From positions 21,442-85,441 of the forward strand of contig CALFUK010000010.1 in the NCBI GenBank assembly GCA_937929945.1: 64,000 bases of DNA, in the 5' to 3' direction. Under the pieces are notes generated by a model. The model was not told the origin of the DNA. It was given only the letters and a program-made list of their open reading frames with translations, and made no database searches. Shown one piece after another: positions 25,550-34,856 of this stretch; within the stretch, counting starts at the first letter, position 1; every line of letters begins with the position of its first letter. A program made the translations under genes and the position numbers. The stretch comes from an uncultured Saprospiraceae bacterium. Its GTDB lineage: Bacteria; Bacteroidota; Bacteroidia; Chitinophagales; Saprospiraceae.

Positions 25550-27262
25550 ATGAAAAAAATCATCTGTCTTTACCTCATCCTGCAGCTCTGTGCCTGCAGT
25601 AGTGTACAGCGTGTGGATCAGGACGCAGCACCAGCCGTAGAGCGAGCATTACTAAACGAAACGGCCAGCGAAAGACCTAACATCTTGTGGATTGTGGCGG
25701 AGGACCTGAGCGAGTACTTGCCGATGTACGGAGACTCCACTGTCAGCACGCCTAGCTTGAGTCGGCTGGCGCGAGAAGGGATATGCTATGATCGTTTCTT
25801 CTCTCCAGCGGCAGTGTGTGCACCTGCCAGGTCTTCGATAGCGCTGGGGATGTATCCATCGCGCATAGGTTCTAATCACATGAGGACTGGTCCGTGGTTT
25901 CGCTCTAATCTGCCACAGAGTGTCATCGATAATTATACGAAGACACAGCTGCCCACAGGGGTCCATGCCTATGAGGCGATACCTCCAGCTGGTGCAAAGA
26001 TGATGAGTGAATACTTAAGAGAAGCCGGATATTATTGCACTAACAATGCGAAAGAAGACTATCAATTTGTCAAGACGATCACAGCCTGGGATGCCTGTGG
26101 CAAAGAAGCTCACTGGCGCAATCGGGATCAGGAAGACCAGCCATTTTTCTCCATCTTTAATCTGGAAATCACACACGAATCCCAGATCTGGGCGAGAGCT
26201 AAGGATTCTCTCTGGGTGGAGCATGATCTTGAAGTGCAGGTGCCTCCCTATCTGCCAGATACAGAGATCGGCAGGCGAGATGTCAGACAGATGTACTCTA
26301 ATATCAAGCAGATGGATGCACAGGTAGGGGATATCATTGCCCAGTTAGAGGCGGATGGACTCTTAGATAATACGATCATCTTTTGGTATTCTGACCACGG
26401 CGGCCCCCTTCCGCGACAGAAGCGGCTGCTCTATGATTCTGGTATCAAGGTACCCATGATCGTGCGGTATCCTGATCAAAGACAAGCGGGCTCCAGAGAC
26501 GGTGACATGACCAGCTTCATTGATCTGGCTCCTACAGTGCTCTCACTAGCTGGCATACCGACTCCGGAGCACATGGACGGCCATGCCTTCTTAGGTGAGT
26601 ATCGACAGGATGAAGCACCATCTTATGTTTTTTCTGCTGCGGATCGCTTCGACGCCCTGTATGATACGAATCGAGCCGTGAGAGACTACAGGTACAAGCT
26701 GATCAAGTACTATCAGACTGACAAGCCGATGCTGCTGCCCGTGGCCTATAGAGAGCAGATGCCGATCATGGCTGAGCTGCATAGACTGAAGAAGGCAGGC
26801 GAGCTGACCGCTGATCAGGCACTGTGGTTCAGAGAGACGAAGCCAGCCTATGAATTTTTTGATACGCAGAGCGACCCCCACGAGCTACATTCTCTATTAG
26901 ATGATCCTGCCTATGCTAGTAAGATAGCTGAGCTAAAGGACGCACTGGATCTATGGCAGGATCGTATGTCAGACCCTCATATGATGGAAGAGACAGAGTA
27001 CATCGCTACGCTGTGGCCAGATGGGATACAGCCTCAAGTCACAGCGCCCGAGATACATCGGACGGGTGAGCTAATCAGTCTCAGCACCACGACGGCAGGT
27101 GCGAGTATCGGCTATCAGCTCGTCAAAGCACACTCAGTAGACACGACACGCTGGATGGTGTATACTGAGCCATTCGACGTGTCAGGTGAAACAAAAGTCA
27201 GAGTCGCAGCAGATCGAGTGGGCTACAAGATGAGCCCCGTGGTCGAAGCCGAATTAGATTGA
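25550..27262 (+). CDS. Sulfatase, predicted lipoprotein, with C-terminal beta-sandwich
   Basis: A 570-residue type I sulfatase. The lipobox LCAC puts the lipid Cys at 16. Metal ligands are in VAEDLSEY (E51-D52, where D-D is more usual), and the active-site motif is C90-A-P-A-R94 with Ala in place of the common Ser. Further metal-site FWYSDHGGPLPR is present. The body resembles N-sulfoglucosamine sulfohydrolase-type enzymes. The last about 80 residues (from TAPEIHRTGELIS) look like a chitobiase/hexosaminidase C-terminal sandwich. Substrate not determinable. It probably acts together with the upstream sulfatase, with which it may share a transcript. Confidence 0.92.
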   Translation: MKKIICLYLILQLCACSSVQRVDQDAAPAVERALLNETASERPNILWIVAEDLSEYLPMYGDSTVSTPSLSRLAREGICYDRFFSPAAVCAPARSSIALGMYPSRIGSNHMRTGPWFRSNLPQSVIDNYTKTQLPTGVHAYEAIPPAGAKMMSEYLREAGYYCTNNAKEDYQFVKTITAWDACGKEAHWRNRDQEDQPFFSIFNLEITHESQIWARAKDSLWVEHDLEVQVPPYLPDTEIGRRDVRQMYSNIKQMDAQVGDIIAQLEADGLLDNTIIFWYSDHGGPLPRQKRLLYDSGIKVPMIVRYPDQRQAGSRDGDMTSFIDLAPTVLSLAGIPTPEHMDGHAFLGEYRQDEAPSYVFSAADRFDALYDTNRAVRDYRYKLIKYYQTDKPMLLPVAYREQMPIMAELHRLKKAGELTADQALWFRETKPAYEFFDTQSDPHELHSLLDDPAYASKIAELKDALDLWQDRMSDPHMMEETEYIATLWPDGIQPQVTAPEIHRTGELISLSTTTAGASIGYQLVKAHSVDTTRWMVYTEPFDVSGETKVRVAADRVGYKMSPVVEAELD

Positions 27263-27439
27263 TTCGCAAGATTGGAAAGTACCTGGCAATGATACTTTAT
27301 TGCATCGATTGCATCTCCTTGTTCAGATGCATTCTTCTCAAGATCTGAAAATTAAAAGTGAAGGAGTTCGTTAAAATTTAGACTTGCTGTTTACATTTTG
27401 TGTTCGGCTGTCGTCTTTTACATGCACGAACTATCTTGA

Positions 27440-29908
27440 ATGAAACAATTATCCATTTTTCTATTATTTGCATTCAGTATTTCACATGCCTGTGCCCAGC
27501 TTACAGGTACGGTGACTGACGCATCAGGTGAGCAGCTCGCATTTGTGAATATCTATGTGAAGAATACGACTCAGGGCACCTCTACTAACTATAATGGGGC
27601 ATATTCGCTGAATCTTAAAGAAGGGGCATATGAGATCGTCTTTCAATATGTGGGCTATGAGACTCAGACAATCTCAGTGACGCTGACAGGGGCGGAGCTG
27701 ATTCGTGACCTCGTCTTGCTGGAGCAGAAGTATCAATTAGATGAGATCGTCATTGCTGCTGATGCAGAGGATCCTGCCTATGCCATCATCAGGAAGGCGC
27801 AAGCTAAGCGGAGCTACTATAAAGACCTACTGGACAATTATGAATGCGATGTCTATGTACGTGGATTCAATAAAGTAATGGATGCACCTGAAAAAATAAT
27901 GGGCATCGAGGTAGGAGATATGGAGGGGATGCTGGATACGAATCGACAGGGCATCGTCTATCTGTCCGAATCCATATCTCGGCTCTACTATAAAGATGGT
28001 AAGCGTAAGGAAGTCATGCACTCATCTAAAGTCTCGGGCGATGATCGTGGATACAGCTTCAATAGTGCTCGAGAGATGGACTATAGCTTTTATGAGAACA
28101 GATTGGATCTCAATCGGCAGCTGGTCTCACCCATAGCCAGCTCTGCCATGAGTCATTATCAATATAAATTAGAAGGGGTCACCTATGGAGAAGATGGCCA
28201 TGCCGTCAATAAAATCAAAGTCATACCGAAAAATAAATTCGGTAATGTATTCTTTGGCCACATCTACATTAATGAAGATCTCTGGAACATCCACAGTCTC
28301 GATCTATACGCATCGAAAGAAGCGACCCAGTTGCCCTTTATAGATTCTCTTAATTTCAAGCAGCTTTACACGCCAGTAGCTGAGGATAATTGGGTACCCT
28401 TTTCTAATGTGATCAAATTCAAAATGGGTGTCTTCGGATTTTCGCTGGGAGGTAACTTTGTCGCGGTCTACACCGACTATCAGTTTGACGAGATCGATGA
28501 CTCTATTTTCAATAGCGAAGTTTACAAAGTCTTAGAGGAGTCTAATGAGCATGATGAGCAATACTGGGACTCCATCAGACCGATACCGCTGACTCGGGAG
28601 GAGAGGGTAGACTACATCGAAAAAGACAGTATCCGTATTGTCAGAGAGAGTCCTGAATACTTAGATTCGATTGATCGAGAGGCGAATCGCTTCACGCTAT
28701 CGAATGTGATTTTTGGCTACAGTCATCAGAATTCGCAAAAGAGGACCAGCTTTAATTTTGATGCGCCCATCCAAATTATTGGATTAAATACGATTCAAGG
28801 ATGGAACTCGGCCGTAGGCTTCAGGTATCATAAATACTACAATGAACCTCGCACGATCTCCTTCAATGCTGGGGCTAAGCTGAGCTATGGTCTATCAGAA
28901 AAGCTGCTTCGCCCTTCTCTCAATTTTCAATACAGAGATCGCAGATTCAACAATGTCTTATATCGAATCGAAGGAGGTAAAGACCTAGTCCAATTCAATC
29001 GAAATCAGCCTATTTCTGCTTTGGTCAATACATTATTCACCTGGCTCCCTAATGAGAACTATCTGAAAGCCTATGACAAAAATTTTCTGTCGCTATCGAT
29101 GGCCAGAGACTTGGGCGTCACTTTCAGGATCAGGTCTTCGATAGACTATGAGGACAGGTCAGCCTTGGTCAATCGCTATAAATTAGATGAGCCAAAGTAT
29201 AGCTCTAACAATCCGCAACTACCATTTGATGATTCGCCAGCCTTCATTGATCATCAAGCTTTTATCTTTAGAGTTTCGCTTGGATTTCAGTTTGGGAGGG
29301 AGCTGTGGTCTTATCCAGACAGAACATTTAAAAGCGCCAGTGACTGGCCCATCATCAGGCTGTATTACAAGACGGGTATCAATGCGCTTGGGTCTGATGT
29401 TGATTATCATCTACTGTATTCCAGTCTTTTTCAGTATCTGAACTTGGGCATTTATGGTAGCTCTACCCTGTATGCTATGGGTGGTGGCTATCTGGGCGAG
29501 TCCCCTGAATATTTTGCTGACTACTTTCATTTCTTAGGAAACCAAACACAGCTCGGGAATTCTAATCGATATGATCAACAATTCCTATTGATGCCTTACT
29601 ATGAGAATAGCACCAACGAAAATTTCTTGCAGCTACACTTCCAGCATAAATTCAATGGCTACCTGCTCAGCAAGATACCACTGCTTAAAAAAGCTAACTT
29701 TCAGCTTGTCGCTGGATATAAATACCTAAACACTTCTACCAGCGAGCCGTACGATGAATATCATATTGGCTTAGATAATCTGGGGATAGGTATTGCGCGA
29801 TTTTTTAGATTGGATTTTGTTTGGGCGAGTAATCGGTGTGGGCCTCTGGAAGATTGTAATGATCGACGATCATTTGGGGTCGTACTGGGATCATCGCTGT
29901 CATTTTAG
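27440..29908 (+). CDS. DUF5686 outer-membrane protein with carboxypeptidase-regulatory-like domain
   Basis: An 822-residue protein. A signal peptide (ending HACAQ) is followed by a CarboxypepD-regulatory-like beta-sandwich (about 20-105: LTGTVTDASGEQLAFVNIYV), then a long region matching the DUF5686 pattern (YVRGFNKVMDAPEKI, YLSESISRLYYKDGK). The C-terminal half consists of alternating strands ending FGVVLGSSLSF, a typical last beta-strand with terminal Phe for barrel assembly. It is a TonB-receptor-like or BamA-like barrel without a plug motif. Role unknown. It is convergent with the M16 peptidase gene. Confidence 0.85.
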   Translation: MKQLSIFLLFAFSISHACAQLTGTVTDASGEQLAFVNIYVKNTTQGTSTNYNGAYSLNLKEGAYEIVFQYVGYETQTISVTLTGAELIRDLVLLEQKYQLDEIVIAADAEDPAYAIIRKAQAKRSYYKDLLDNYECDVYVRGFNKVMDAPEKIMGIEVGDMEGMLDTNRQGIVYLSESISRLYYKDGKRKEVMHSSKVSGDDRGYSFNSAREMDYSFYENRLDLNRQLVSPIASSAMSHYQYKLEGVTYGEDGHAVNKIKVIPKNKFGNVFFGHIYINEDLWNIHSLDLYASKEATQLPFIDSLNFKQLYTPVAEDNWVPFSNVIKFKMGVFGFSLGGNFVAVYTDYQFDEIDDSIFNSEVYKVLEESNEHDEQYWDSIRPIPLTREERVDYIEKDSIRIVRESPEYLDSIDREANRFTLSNVIFGYSHQNSQKRTSFNFDAPIQIIGLNTIQGWNSAVGFRYHKYYNEPRTISFNAGAKLSYGLSEKLLRPSLNFQYRDRRFNNVLYRIEGGKDLVQFNRNQPISALVNTLFTWLPNENYLKAYDKNFLSLSMARDLGVTFRIRSSIDYEDRSALVNRYKLDEPKYSSNNPQLPFDDSPAFIDHQAFIFRVSLGFQFGRELWSYPDRTFKSASDWPIIRLYYKTGINALGSDVDYHLLYSSLFQYLNLGIYGSSTLYAMGGGYLGESPEYFADYFHFLGNQTQLGNSNRYDQQFLLMPYYENSTNENFLQLHFQHKFNGYLLSKIPLLKKANFQLVAGYKYLNTSTSEPYDEYHIGLDNLGIGIARFFRLDFVWASNRCGPLEDCNDRRSFGVVLGSSLSF

Positions 29909-29941
29909 GGTGATCTGAGTGGTCTATGCTCAGCTAAAATG
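29901..29941. terminator. Nested inverted repeat between convergent genes
   Basis: CATTTTAG (29901-29908) pairs with CTAAAATG (29934-29941), and inside it CTGAG pairs with CTCAG. The outer arm holds the stop codon of the DUF5686 gene. Position between convergent genes suggests a two-way terminator, although the stems are interrupted. Confidence 0.45.
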
Positions 29942-29971
29942 TAGCGCAGCATCAGGAGAGATTGTCGTCGA

Positions 29972-31216
29972 TCAGGCAGATTCCTCTTTCAGGTAGATCA
30001 ACTCATTACAGTTTTCTTGGGTGAAGATTTTCTGAGCGACTCGCTGCACATCAGCTGTGGTCACATTGTTATATTTATCTGCTTGATGATTGATCATGGA
30101 GGCATCCCCTAGCCACTCGAAGAATGCCAGGCTGATGGCTTTATTCAGTACGCTTACCTCGGAGAAATAAAGGCTGCTCTCGATCTTGTGTTTTACCTTT
30201 TCCAGTTCTCTCTCTGTGACACTGTGCTGCTTGATGTCTTCGAGCTCTTTCCAGATGGCATCTAAGCCCTCATGCACATTACGGTGTTTAGGCAGCTTCC
30301 CCTCAATGATAAAGAGGCCAGGATCAGCCGTGCCGCTGATGTATGCCTCTATGCGGCTGAAGAGATTAGCCTTCTTGTAGAGCCGCTGGTAGAATCGCGA
30401 TGAGCGCCCATTACTCAGAATATCCGAGATGATGTCACAGGTGTAGTAGTCATCATGCTTTCTGCCCTCTGTATGGAATCCCAAAAATATTGCTTCAGCG
30501 GGAATGGCTGCTTTGACCGTTTCGCTGTGTTTCTCTGATTGAGCCGGCTCTTGGTTGAGGATTTTCTTTTGATGCCCCGCGCAGGGGATATCTCCAAACC
30601 ACTTATCGATCATTTCCAACGTATGATCTGCTTGGACCTGACCAGCGATCACTAATATGGCATTGTCAGGACAGTAGTGCCTGCTGAAGAAGGCTTTCGC
30701 GTCATCAATGTGAGAATCAGAAATGTGCTCTGGCACCTTGCCGATGGTCGGCCACTTGTACGGGTGGGTGCCGTAAGCCATCGACGACAGCTTATGCCAG
30801 GCATCACCATATGGCACATTGAGGCAAGTTTCTTTGAACTCTTCGACCACGACTTTCTTCTGCGTGTCGAAGCCCTTCTGATCAAATGACAAATCGCGCA
30901 TGCGATCGGACTCTAACCAAAGAGCGATCTCAAAATTGTCAGCTGGCACGATGTCATAGAAATTGGTGATGTCATTATTGGTGAAGGCATTATTCTCTCC
31001 ACCGGCTAACTGGATAGGCGTATCAAAATCTGGAATGTTTTTCGATCCATTAAACATGAGATGCTCGAAGAGATGAGCAAAGCCCGTCTTATCTTCATCC
31101 TCATCCCGAGAGCCTACATTGTACAATAAATTGAGGGCTACCAGAGGCGTACTCTGATCTTCATGAATCAGAACTTTTAAACCATTACTCAGGACGTGTC
31201 TTTCGTATTCTATCAT
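29972..31216 (-). CDS. M16-family zinc peptidase (insulinase type)
   Basis: A 414-residue M16B-like peptidase. The inverted zinc motif H48-L-F-E51-H52 (FAHLFEHLMFNGSKN) is intact, and a downstream Glu in KVVVEEFKE fits the third ligand. The typical substrate-domain segment VIAGQVQADHTLEMIDKWFG is present. There is no signal peptide, so it probably acts in the cytoplasm, possibly in periplasmic form if the start is wrong. M16B enzymes often work as active/inactive pairs; no second copy lies beside this one. A TANNTTTG box ends 8 bases before the ATG, so the leader would be only a few bases. Confidence 0.92.
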   Translation of the reverse strand: MIEYERHVLSNGLKVLIHEDQSTPLVALNLLYNVGSRDEDEDKTGFAHLFEHLMFNGSKNIPDFDTPIQLAGGENNAFTNNDITNFYDIVPADNFEIALWLESDRMRDLSFDQKGFDTQKKVVVEEFKETCLNVPYGDAWHKLSSMAYGTHPYKWPTIGKVPEHISDSHIDDAKAFFSRHYCPDNAILVIAGQVQADHTLEMIDKWFGDIPCAGHQKKILNQEPAQSEKHSETVKAAIPAEAIFLGFHTEGRKHDDYYTCDIISDILSNGRSSRFYQRLYKKANLFSRIEAYISGTADPGLFIIEGKLPKHRNVHEGLDAIWKELEDIKQHSVTERELEKVKHKIESSLYFSEVSVLNKAISLAFFEWLGDASMINHQADKYNNVTTADVQRVAQKIFTQENCNELIYLKEESA

Positions 31217-31223
31217 CGCATTG

Positions 31224-31231
31224 CAAAAGTA
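31224..31231 (-). promoter_or_regulatory. -7 promoter element immediately before the M16 gene
   Basis: The minus strand reads TACTTTTG, an exact TANNTTTG match, ending 8 bases upstream of the ATG. No good -33 box is seen. If used, transcription would begin within a few bases of the start codon. Confidence 0.45.
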
Positions 31232-31332
31232 TCACTTCAACTCATATTCTGCGGGTCTAATTGTAGTAAAAGGGATAGATATATTTTCTAATGTGGTTGT
31301 AATATTTTATCAGAAACCTGTAGCTTTCTCTT

Positions 31333-32409
31333 ATGAAGCTGACCATTGATACAGATATAAATAAATCATATACACTACCGACTGATTTCTATACATCTAC
31401 TGAATTTTACGAACAATCTAAGGAGACTATATTTTCTAAATTTTGGCAGTATGCGGGAGATGCTGATGACATTGGTCATAGCGGCCAGGTGATGCCCACT
31501 ACACTCATGAAGCATTTTTTAGATGAGCCCATAGTCAGGACTCGCGATAAGGATGGTAAGCAATACTGCCTCTCTAATGTATGCACGCATCGAGGAAAGA
31601 TCATTGTAGAATCAGCAGGAACTCACCAGATGCTGTCATGTGGCTACCATGGACGCTGCTTTCGCATGGATGGGAGCTTCAAGAGTATGCCCGCATTCGA
31701 GACGACGGAAGCCTTTCCATCTCCTTCTGACAGCCTTCACCAGCTACCGTTAGAAGAGTGGATGGGACTACACTTTACCAGTCTGAATCCTGTAATTAGC
31801 TTTCAGGAGCTGGTGCGGCCGATACAAGAGAGGCTCTCCTGGCTGCCTTTTGATACCTTGACCTACATCGATGAGAAGTCCAGAGATTACATTGTGAATG
31901 GGCATTGGGCTCTCTATTGTGATAATTATTTGGAAGGATTTCACGTGCCCTTTGTACATGAGGGGCTGAATAATGCATTGGCATTTGATGAGTACGAATA
32001 TCATCTGCACCCTTACTGTAATCTTCAGCTGGGCGTCGCCAAGGACGGTGAGCCTTGTTTTGATATTCCAAAGGATTCTCCCGATCACGGTAGAAATATC
32101 TATGCCTACTATTACTGGGTCTTTCCCAATATGATGTTCAATATCTACCCTTGGGGCTTGTCTTTGAATGTCATAGATCCTAAAGCGAAAGACCTGACAT
32201 TGGTGAGATTCAGGACCTATCAGTTCAAGGATACGCCCTTTGACTGGACGGCGAATCAGATTGATATCACAGAGCTGGAAGACGAGGCAGTCGTCGAAAG
32301 TGTGCAGGATGGCATCAAGTCCAGATTTTATCATCGAGGTAGATTCTCACCTACGATGGAGAAGTGTGTTCATCACTTTCATCAATTGATTGGGAAGCAG
32401 ATGGGTTAA
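31333..32409 (+). CDS. Rieske non-heme iron oxygenase, alpha subunit
   Basis: A 358-residue ring-hydroxylating-type oxygenase. The Rieske [2Fe-2S] ligands are C84-T-H86 and C103-G-Y-H106. The mononuclear iron site has N198, H204 and H209 in DNYLEGFHVPFVHEG. The overall pattern is closer to choline monooxygenase/carnitine oxygenase-like enzymes than to aromatic dioxygenases, but the substrate cannot be told from the sequence. No ferredoxin, reductase or beta subunit lies nearby. It is divergent from the M16 gene over 116 bases. Confidence 0.9.
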   Translation: MKLTIDTDINKSYTLPTDFYTSTEFYEQSKETIFSKFWQYAGDADDIGHSGQVMPTTLMKHFLDEPIVRTRDKDGKQYCLSNVCTHRGKIIVESAGTHQMLSCGYHGRCFRMDGSFKSMPAFETTEAFPSPSDSLHQLPLEEWMGLHFTSLNPVISFQELVRPIQERLSWLPFDTLTYIDEKSRDYIVNGHWALYCDNYLEGFHVPFVHEGLNNALAFDEYEYHLHPYCNLQLGVAKDGEPCFDIPKDSPDHGRNIYAYYYWVFPNMMFNIYPWGLSLNVIDPKAKDLTLVRFRTYQFKDTPFDWTANQIDITELEDEAVVESVQDGIKSRFYHRGRFSPTMEKCVHHFHQLIGKQMG

Positions 32410-32570
32410 GACCCCTATACTGCTCTAATAGTAAAGGATGGGGCTATTCCATCAAATGTAGAGAACCAGACAATTAGGGCTTACTTTGACATAATTTTAA
32501 TAGTTTACCCTAAACATATGTGCTCCAAAAGGGCTTAATATTGCAGTATCAATCATCAAATAAAATAAAA

Positions 32571-33134
32571 ATGAAAAATTTACTTCTATTCATATGTCTA
32601 ATGGCTGCGGCTCAATTGACGACGGCTCAAAAGGTAAACGTCGAATCAAGTTCAGTAGAGTGGGTCGGTAAGAAAATAACAGGCCAACATACAGGTACGA
32701 TTCAGCTACAGTCGGGAGAGCTCGCGATGACTGATGGCATGCTCACAGGTGGCTCTTTCGTCATTGATATGACATCCATAGCAGTCACAGATCTCACCGG
32801 AGGTGGAGCAGAAAAATTAAAGGGTCACCTGATGTCAGATGACTTCTTCGGTACTGAGGCACACCCTACAGCTACGCTTACAATCACAGATGTGACTAAA
32901 GCTGGACTGAGAGACGAGCTTATGGTGAAAGGTGATCTGACCATTAAAGGCATCACCAAGCCGATCAGTTTTCCAGTCTTGATGAATGGTGATAAGGCTA
33001 CTGCAGATATATTAGTCGATCGAACAAACTATGACATCAAGTACGGATCAGGCAGTTTCTTTGACAATTTAGGAGATAAGGCAATTGATAATGATTTTTC
33101 CTTGAAAGTCAATTTAGATATCAGTACCTTATAA
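32571..33134 (+). CDS. YceI-family periplasmic protein
   Basis: The ATG at 32571 begins a clear signal peptide (KNLLLFICLMAAAQLTTAQ), so the longer frame starting at 32520 is rejected. The 187-residue product has the YceI lipocalin-like pattern: SSSVEWVGKKITGQHTGTI, SFVIDMTSIAVTDL, LKGHLMSDDFFGTEAHPTAT and GDLTIKGITKPISFPV. YceI proteins bind polyisoprenoid-type lipids in the periplasm. A terminator follows directly, so it is a single-gene unit. Confidence 0.93.
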   Translation: MKNLLLFICLMAAAQLTTAQKVNVESSSVEWVGKKITGQHTGTIQLQSGELAMTDGMLTGGSFVIDMTSIAVTDLTGGGAEKLKGHLMSDDFFGTEAHPTATLTITDVTKAGLRDELMVKGDLTIKGITKPISFPVLMNGDKATADILVDRTNYDIKYGSGSFFDNLGDKAIDNDFSLKVNLDISTL

Positions 33135-33159
33135 AATTATAGATAGTTTTTTCATGCTG

Positions 33160-33193
33160 AAGGCAGTCCTTGTAACGAGGATTGCCTTTTTTT
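33160..33193 (+). terminator. Terminator of the YceI gene
   Basis: AAGGCAGTCCT and AGGATTGCCTT form an 11-bp stem with one wobble pair around a 7-base loop, followed by TTTTTTT on the plus strand. It ends 7 bases before the ATG of the next gene. Confidence 0.85.
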
Positions 33194-33199
33194 GTGTCT

Positions 33200-33649
33200 A
33201 TGATTACGATACATAAGGCTGCTTCGGAAGACATTGAAGATTTGGCAGCGCTATTCAATGACTACAGAATCTTCTATGAGCAAGCCTCAGACCTGAAAGC
33301 TGCTGCAGATTTTTTGCGCCGACGCATGGAGAATGATCAGTCTGTTATTTTCATTGCCAGGTTAGATGGCGCCTCAGTGGGCTTCACACAGCTTTATCCA
33401 GTGTATTCTTCTGTGTCGCTACTGCCACTGCACATCCTGAATGATCTATATGTATCTGAGCAAAGCCGAGGACTTGGCATCGCCACCCTCTTGATCAATG
33501 AGGCAAAGTCCTACGTCATGGGAGTGGGTGGTAAAGGGCTGACGCTGGAGACTCACCAGGATAATCCCGCTCAGAAGTTATATGAGCGTCTTGATTTTGT
33601 CAAGGATGAGACTTACTACCACTATGCATGGAAGAACACATCGATGTGA
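33200..33649 (+). CDS. GNAT-family N-acetyltransferase
   Basis: Starting at the ATG at 33200 (the in-frame TTG at 33182 lies within the terminator hairpin), this 149-residue protein is a single GNAT domain. The acetyl-CoA-binding motif is LYVSEQSRGLGIATLLINEA (R/Q-x-x-G-x-G/A pattern), with the closing strand LTLETHQDNPAQKLYERLDF. The acceptor substrate is unknown. It sits so close to the terminator of yceI that either its promoter is embedded there or expression depends on read-through. Confidence 0.88.
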   Translation: MITIHKAASEDIEDLAALFNDYRIFYEQASDLKAAADFLRRRMENDQSVIFIARLDGASVGFTQLYPVYSSVSLLPLHILNDLYVSEQSRGLGIATLLINEAKSYVMGVGGKGLTLETHQDNPAQKLYERLDFVKDETYYHYAWKNTSM

Positions 33650-33901
33650 TGTGATGATAGGTCTATCATATAGAAAAATGAGGCACACTGATGGATGATC
33701 TATTCACTTACAGCACGATAGCCTTAACTGAGGTTCGAATATTAGGCCGGTAGCAGCTTCCAATAGAATTTTTCAATCCAATCGGCGCACATTAAATTTA
33801 ATTTTTCTATCGATAGCGTGATGTAGTTGGTCTATGCTAGTCGTATTTCTTTAATTATAGAATTAGTTTTAAACTCATCATAAGTTTTTGACTTGATAAG
33901 A

Positions 33902-34852
33902 ATGTTTCTGCTGTCGGCCATTTTAGTTTTCATACATGTCTCATGCGGCTCTTTTAGCTCGGAGGACTCACTCAGGTCTATTCTGATATCCAAGCATGAT
34001 GTGGTGACCCAAGAAGAATATTATAATGGTGCATCTGCTGATGACCTCCAAAACGTGCAATCCATTACTAAGAGTGTTATTACTATTTTGATTGGTGTCG
34101 CCATAGAAGAGGGATACATTAGTGATATTTCTGTACCAATCAAAGAATTCTTGGTTAGTGAATATGAGCAAATAGAAAACGCAAGTCAGACTATTACTAT
34201 AGCACACTTGATAAACCATACTTCAGGATTAAAGTGGGATGGATACCAAGAGCATGAAGGCTGGATGAACTCCGATAATCCTATAGCATACTTTCTTCAA
34301 AAGCAACAGATACATGGGCCAGGCAAAGCGTATAATTATAATTCTGCTGGGACACATGTATTATCCGTGATTCTAAGCAGAGCTACTGGGATGACGACCC
34401 TTCAGTATGCAACGAAGAAATTGTTTGATCCCTTAGATTTTGGAGAGGTCAGCTGGGAGCTAAGGCGCGATGGTTATCATGATGGAGCTGGATTTGGGCT
34501 ATCTATGAGGTCTAAAGATCTTCTTTCGCTTGGACAGCTATTAATAAATGATGGCATAGTAAAAGAGCAGCAAATAATCCCGCTTTCCTGGATAGAGCTC
34601 ATGCTGAATGATCCAGATAAAAGAATAACGAAGTGGGGGATGAAAAATTCGACTCATGGTTCTGGATGGTACACAGGTCATTCCATGGGTAAGGATATTC
34701 ACTATAGTATGGGCTACGGAGGGCAGTTTCTATTTTTACTCCCTTTCGAGAAAAAGGTCATAGTAGTCAATCATGATCATGATACAGCTGATGGTATATC
34801 CCAACAAGTTGATTTCCTTAAACACACACTGCCCTCGTTGCTGTCGGACTGA
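33902..34852 (+). CDS. Beta-lactamase-family serine hydrolase, predicted lipoprotein
   Basis: I take the ATG at 33902 (a TTG at 33893 is in frame). The short leader ends in the lipobox HVSC, giving a lipid-anchored protein. The class C motifs are S-x-x-K as SITK (NVQSITKSVIT), the tyrosine motif YNS (AYNYNSAGTH), and a Gly-rich YSMGYGGQF near the C-terminus in place of K-T-G. At about 316 residues it is shorter than the similar enzyme at 658-1911 and is not a close copy. Codon use is more A/T-rich than in flanking genes, which may indicate transfer. It ends 4 bases before the convergent aat gene. Confidence 0.88.
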   Translation: MFLLSAILVFIHVSCGSFSSEDSLRSILISKHDVVTQEEYYNGASADDLQNVQSITKSVITILIGVAIEEGYISDISVPIKEFLVSEYEQIENASQTITIAHLINHTSGLKWDGYQEHEGWMNSDNPIAYFLQKQQIHGPGKAYNYNSAGTHVLSVILSRATGMTTLQYATKKLFDPLDFGEVSWELRRDGYHDGAGFGLSMRSKDLLSLGQLLINDGIVKEQQIIPLSWIELMLNDPDKRITKWGMKNSTHGSGWYTGHSMGKDIHYSMGYGGQFLFLLPFEKKVIVVNHDHDTADGISQQVDFLKHTLPSLLSD

Positions 34853-34856
34853 TATT

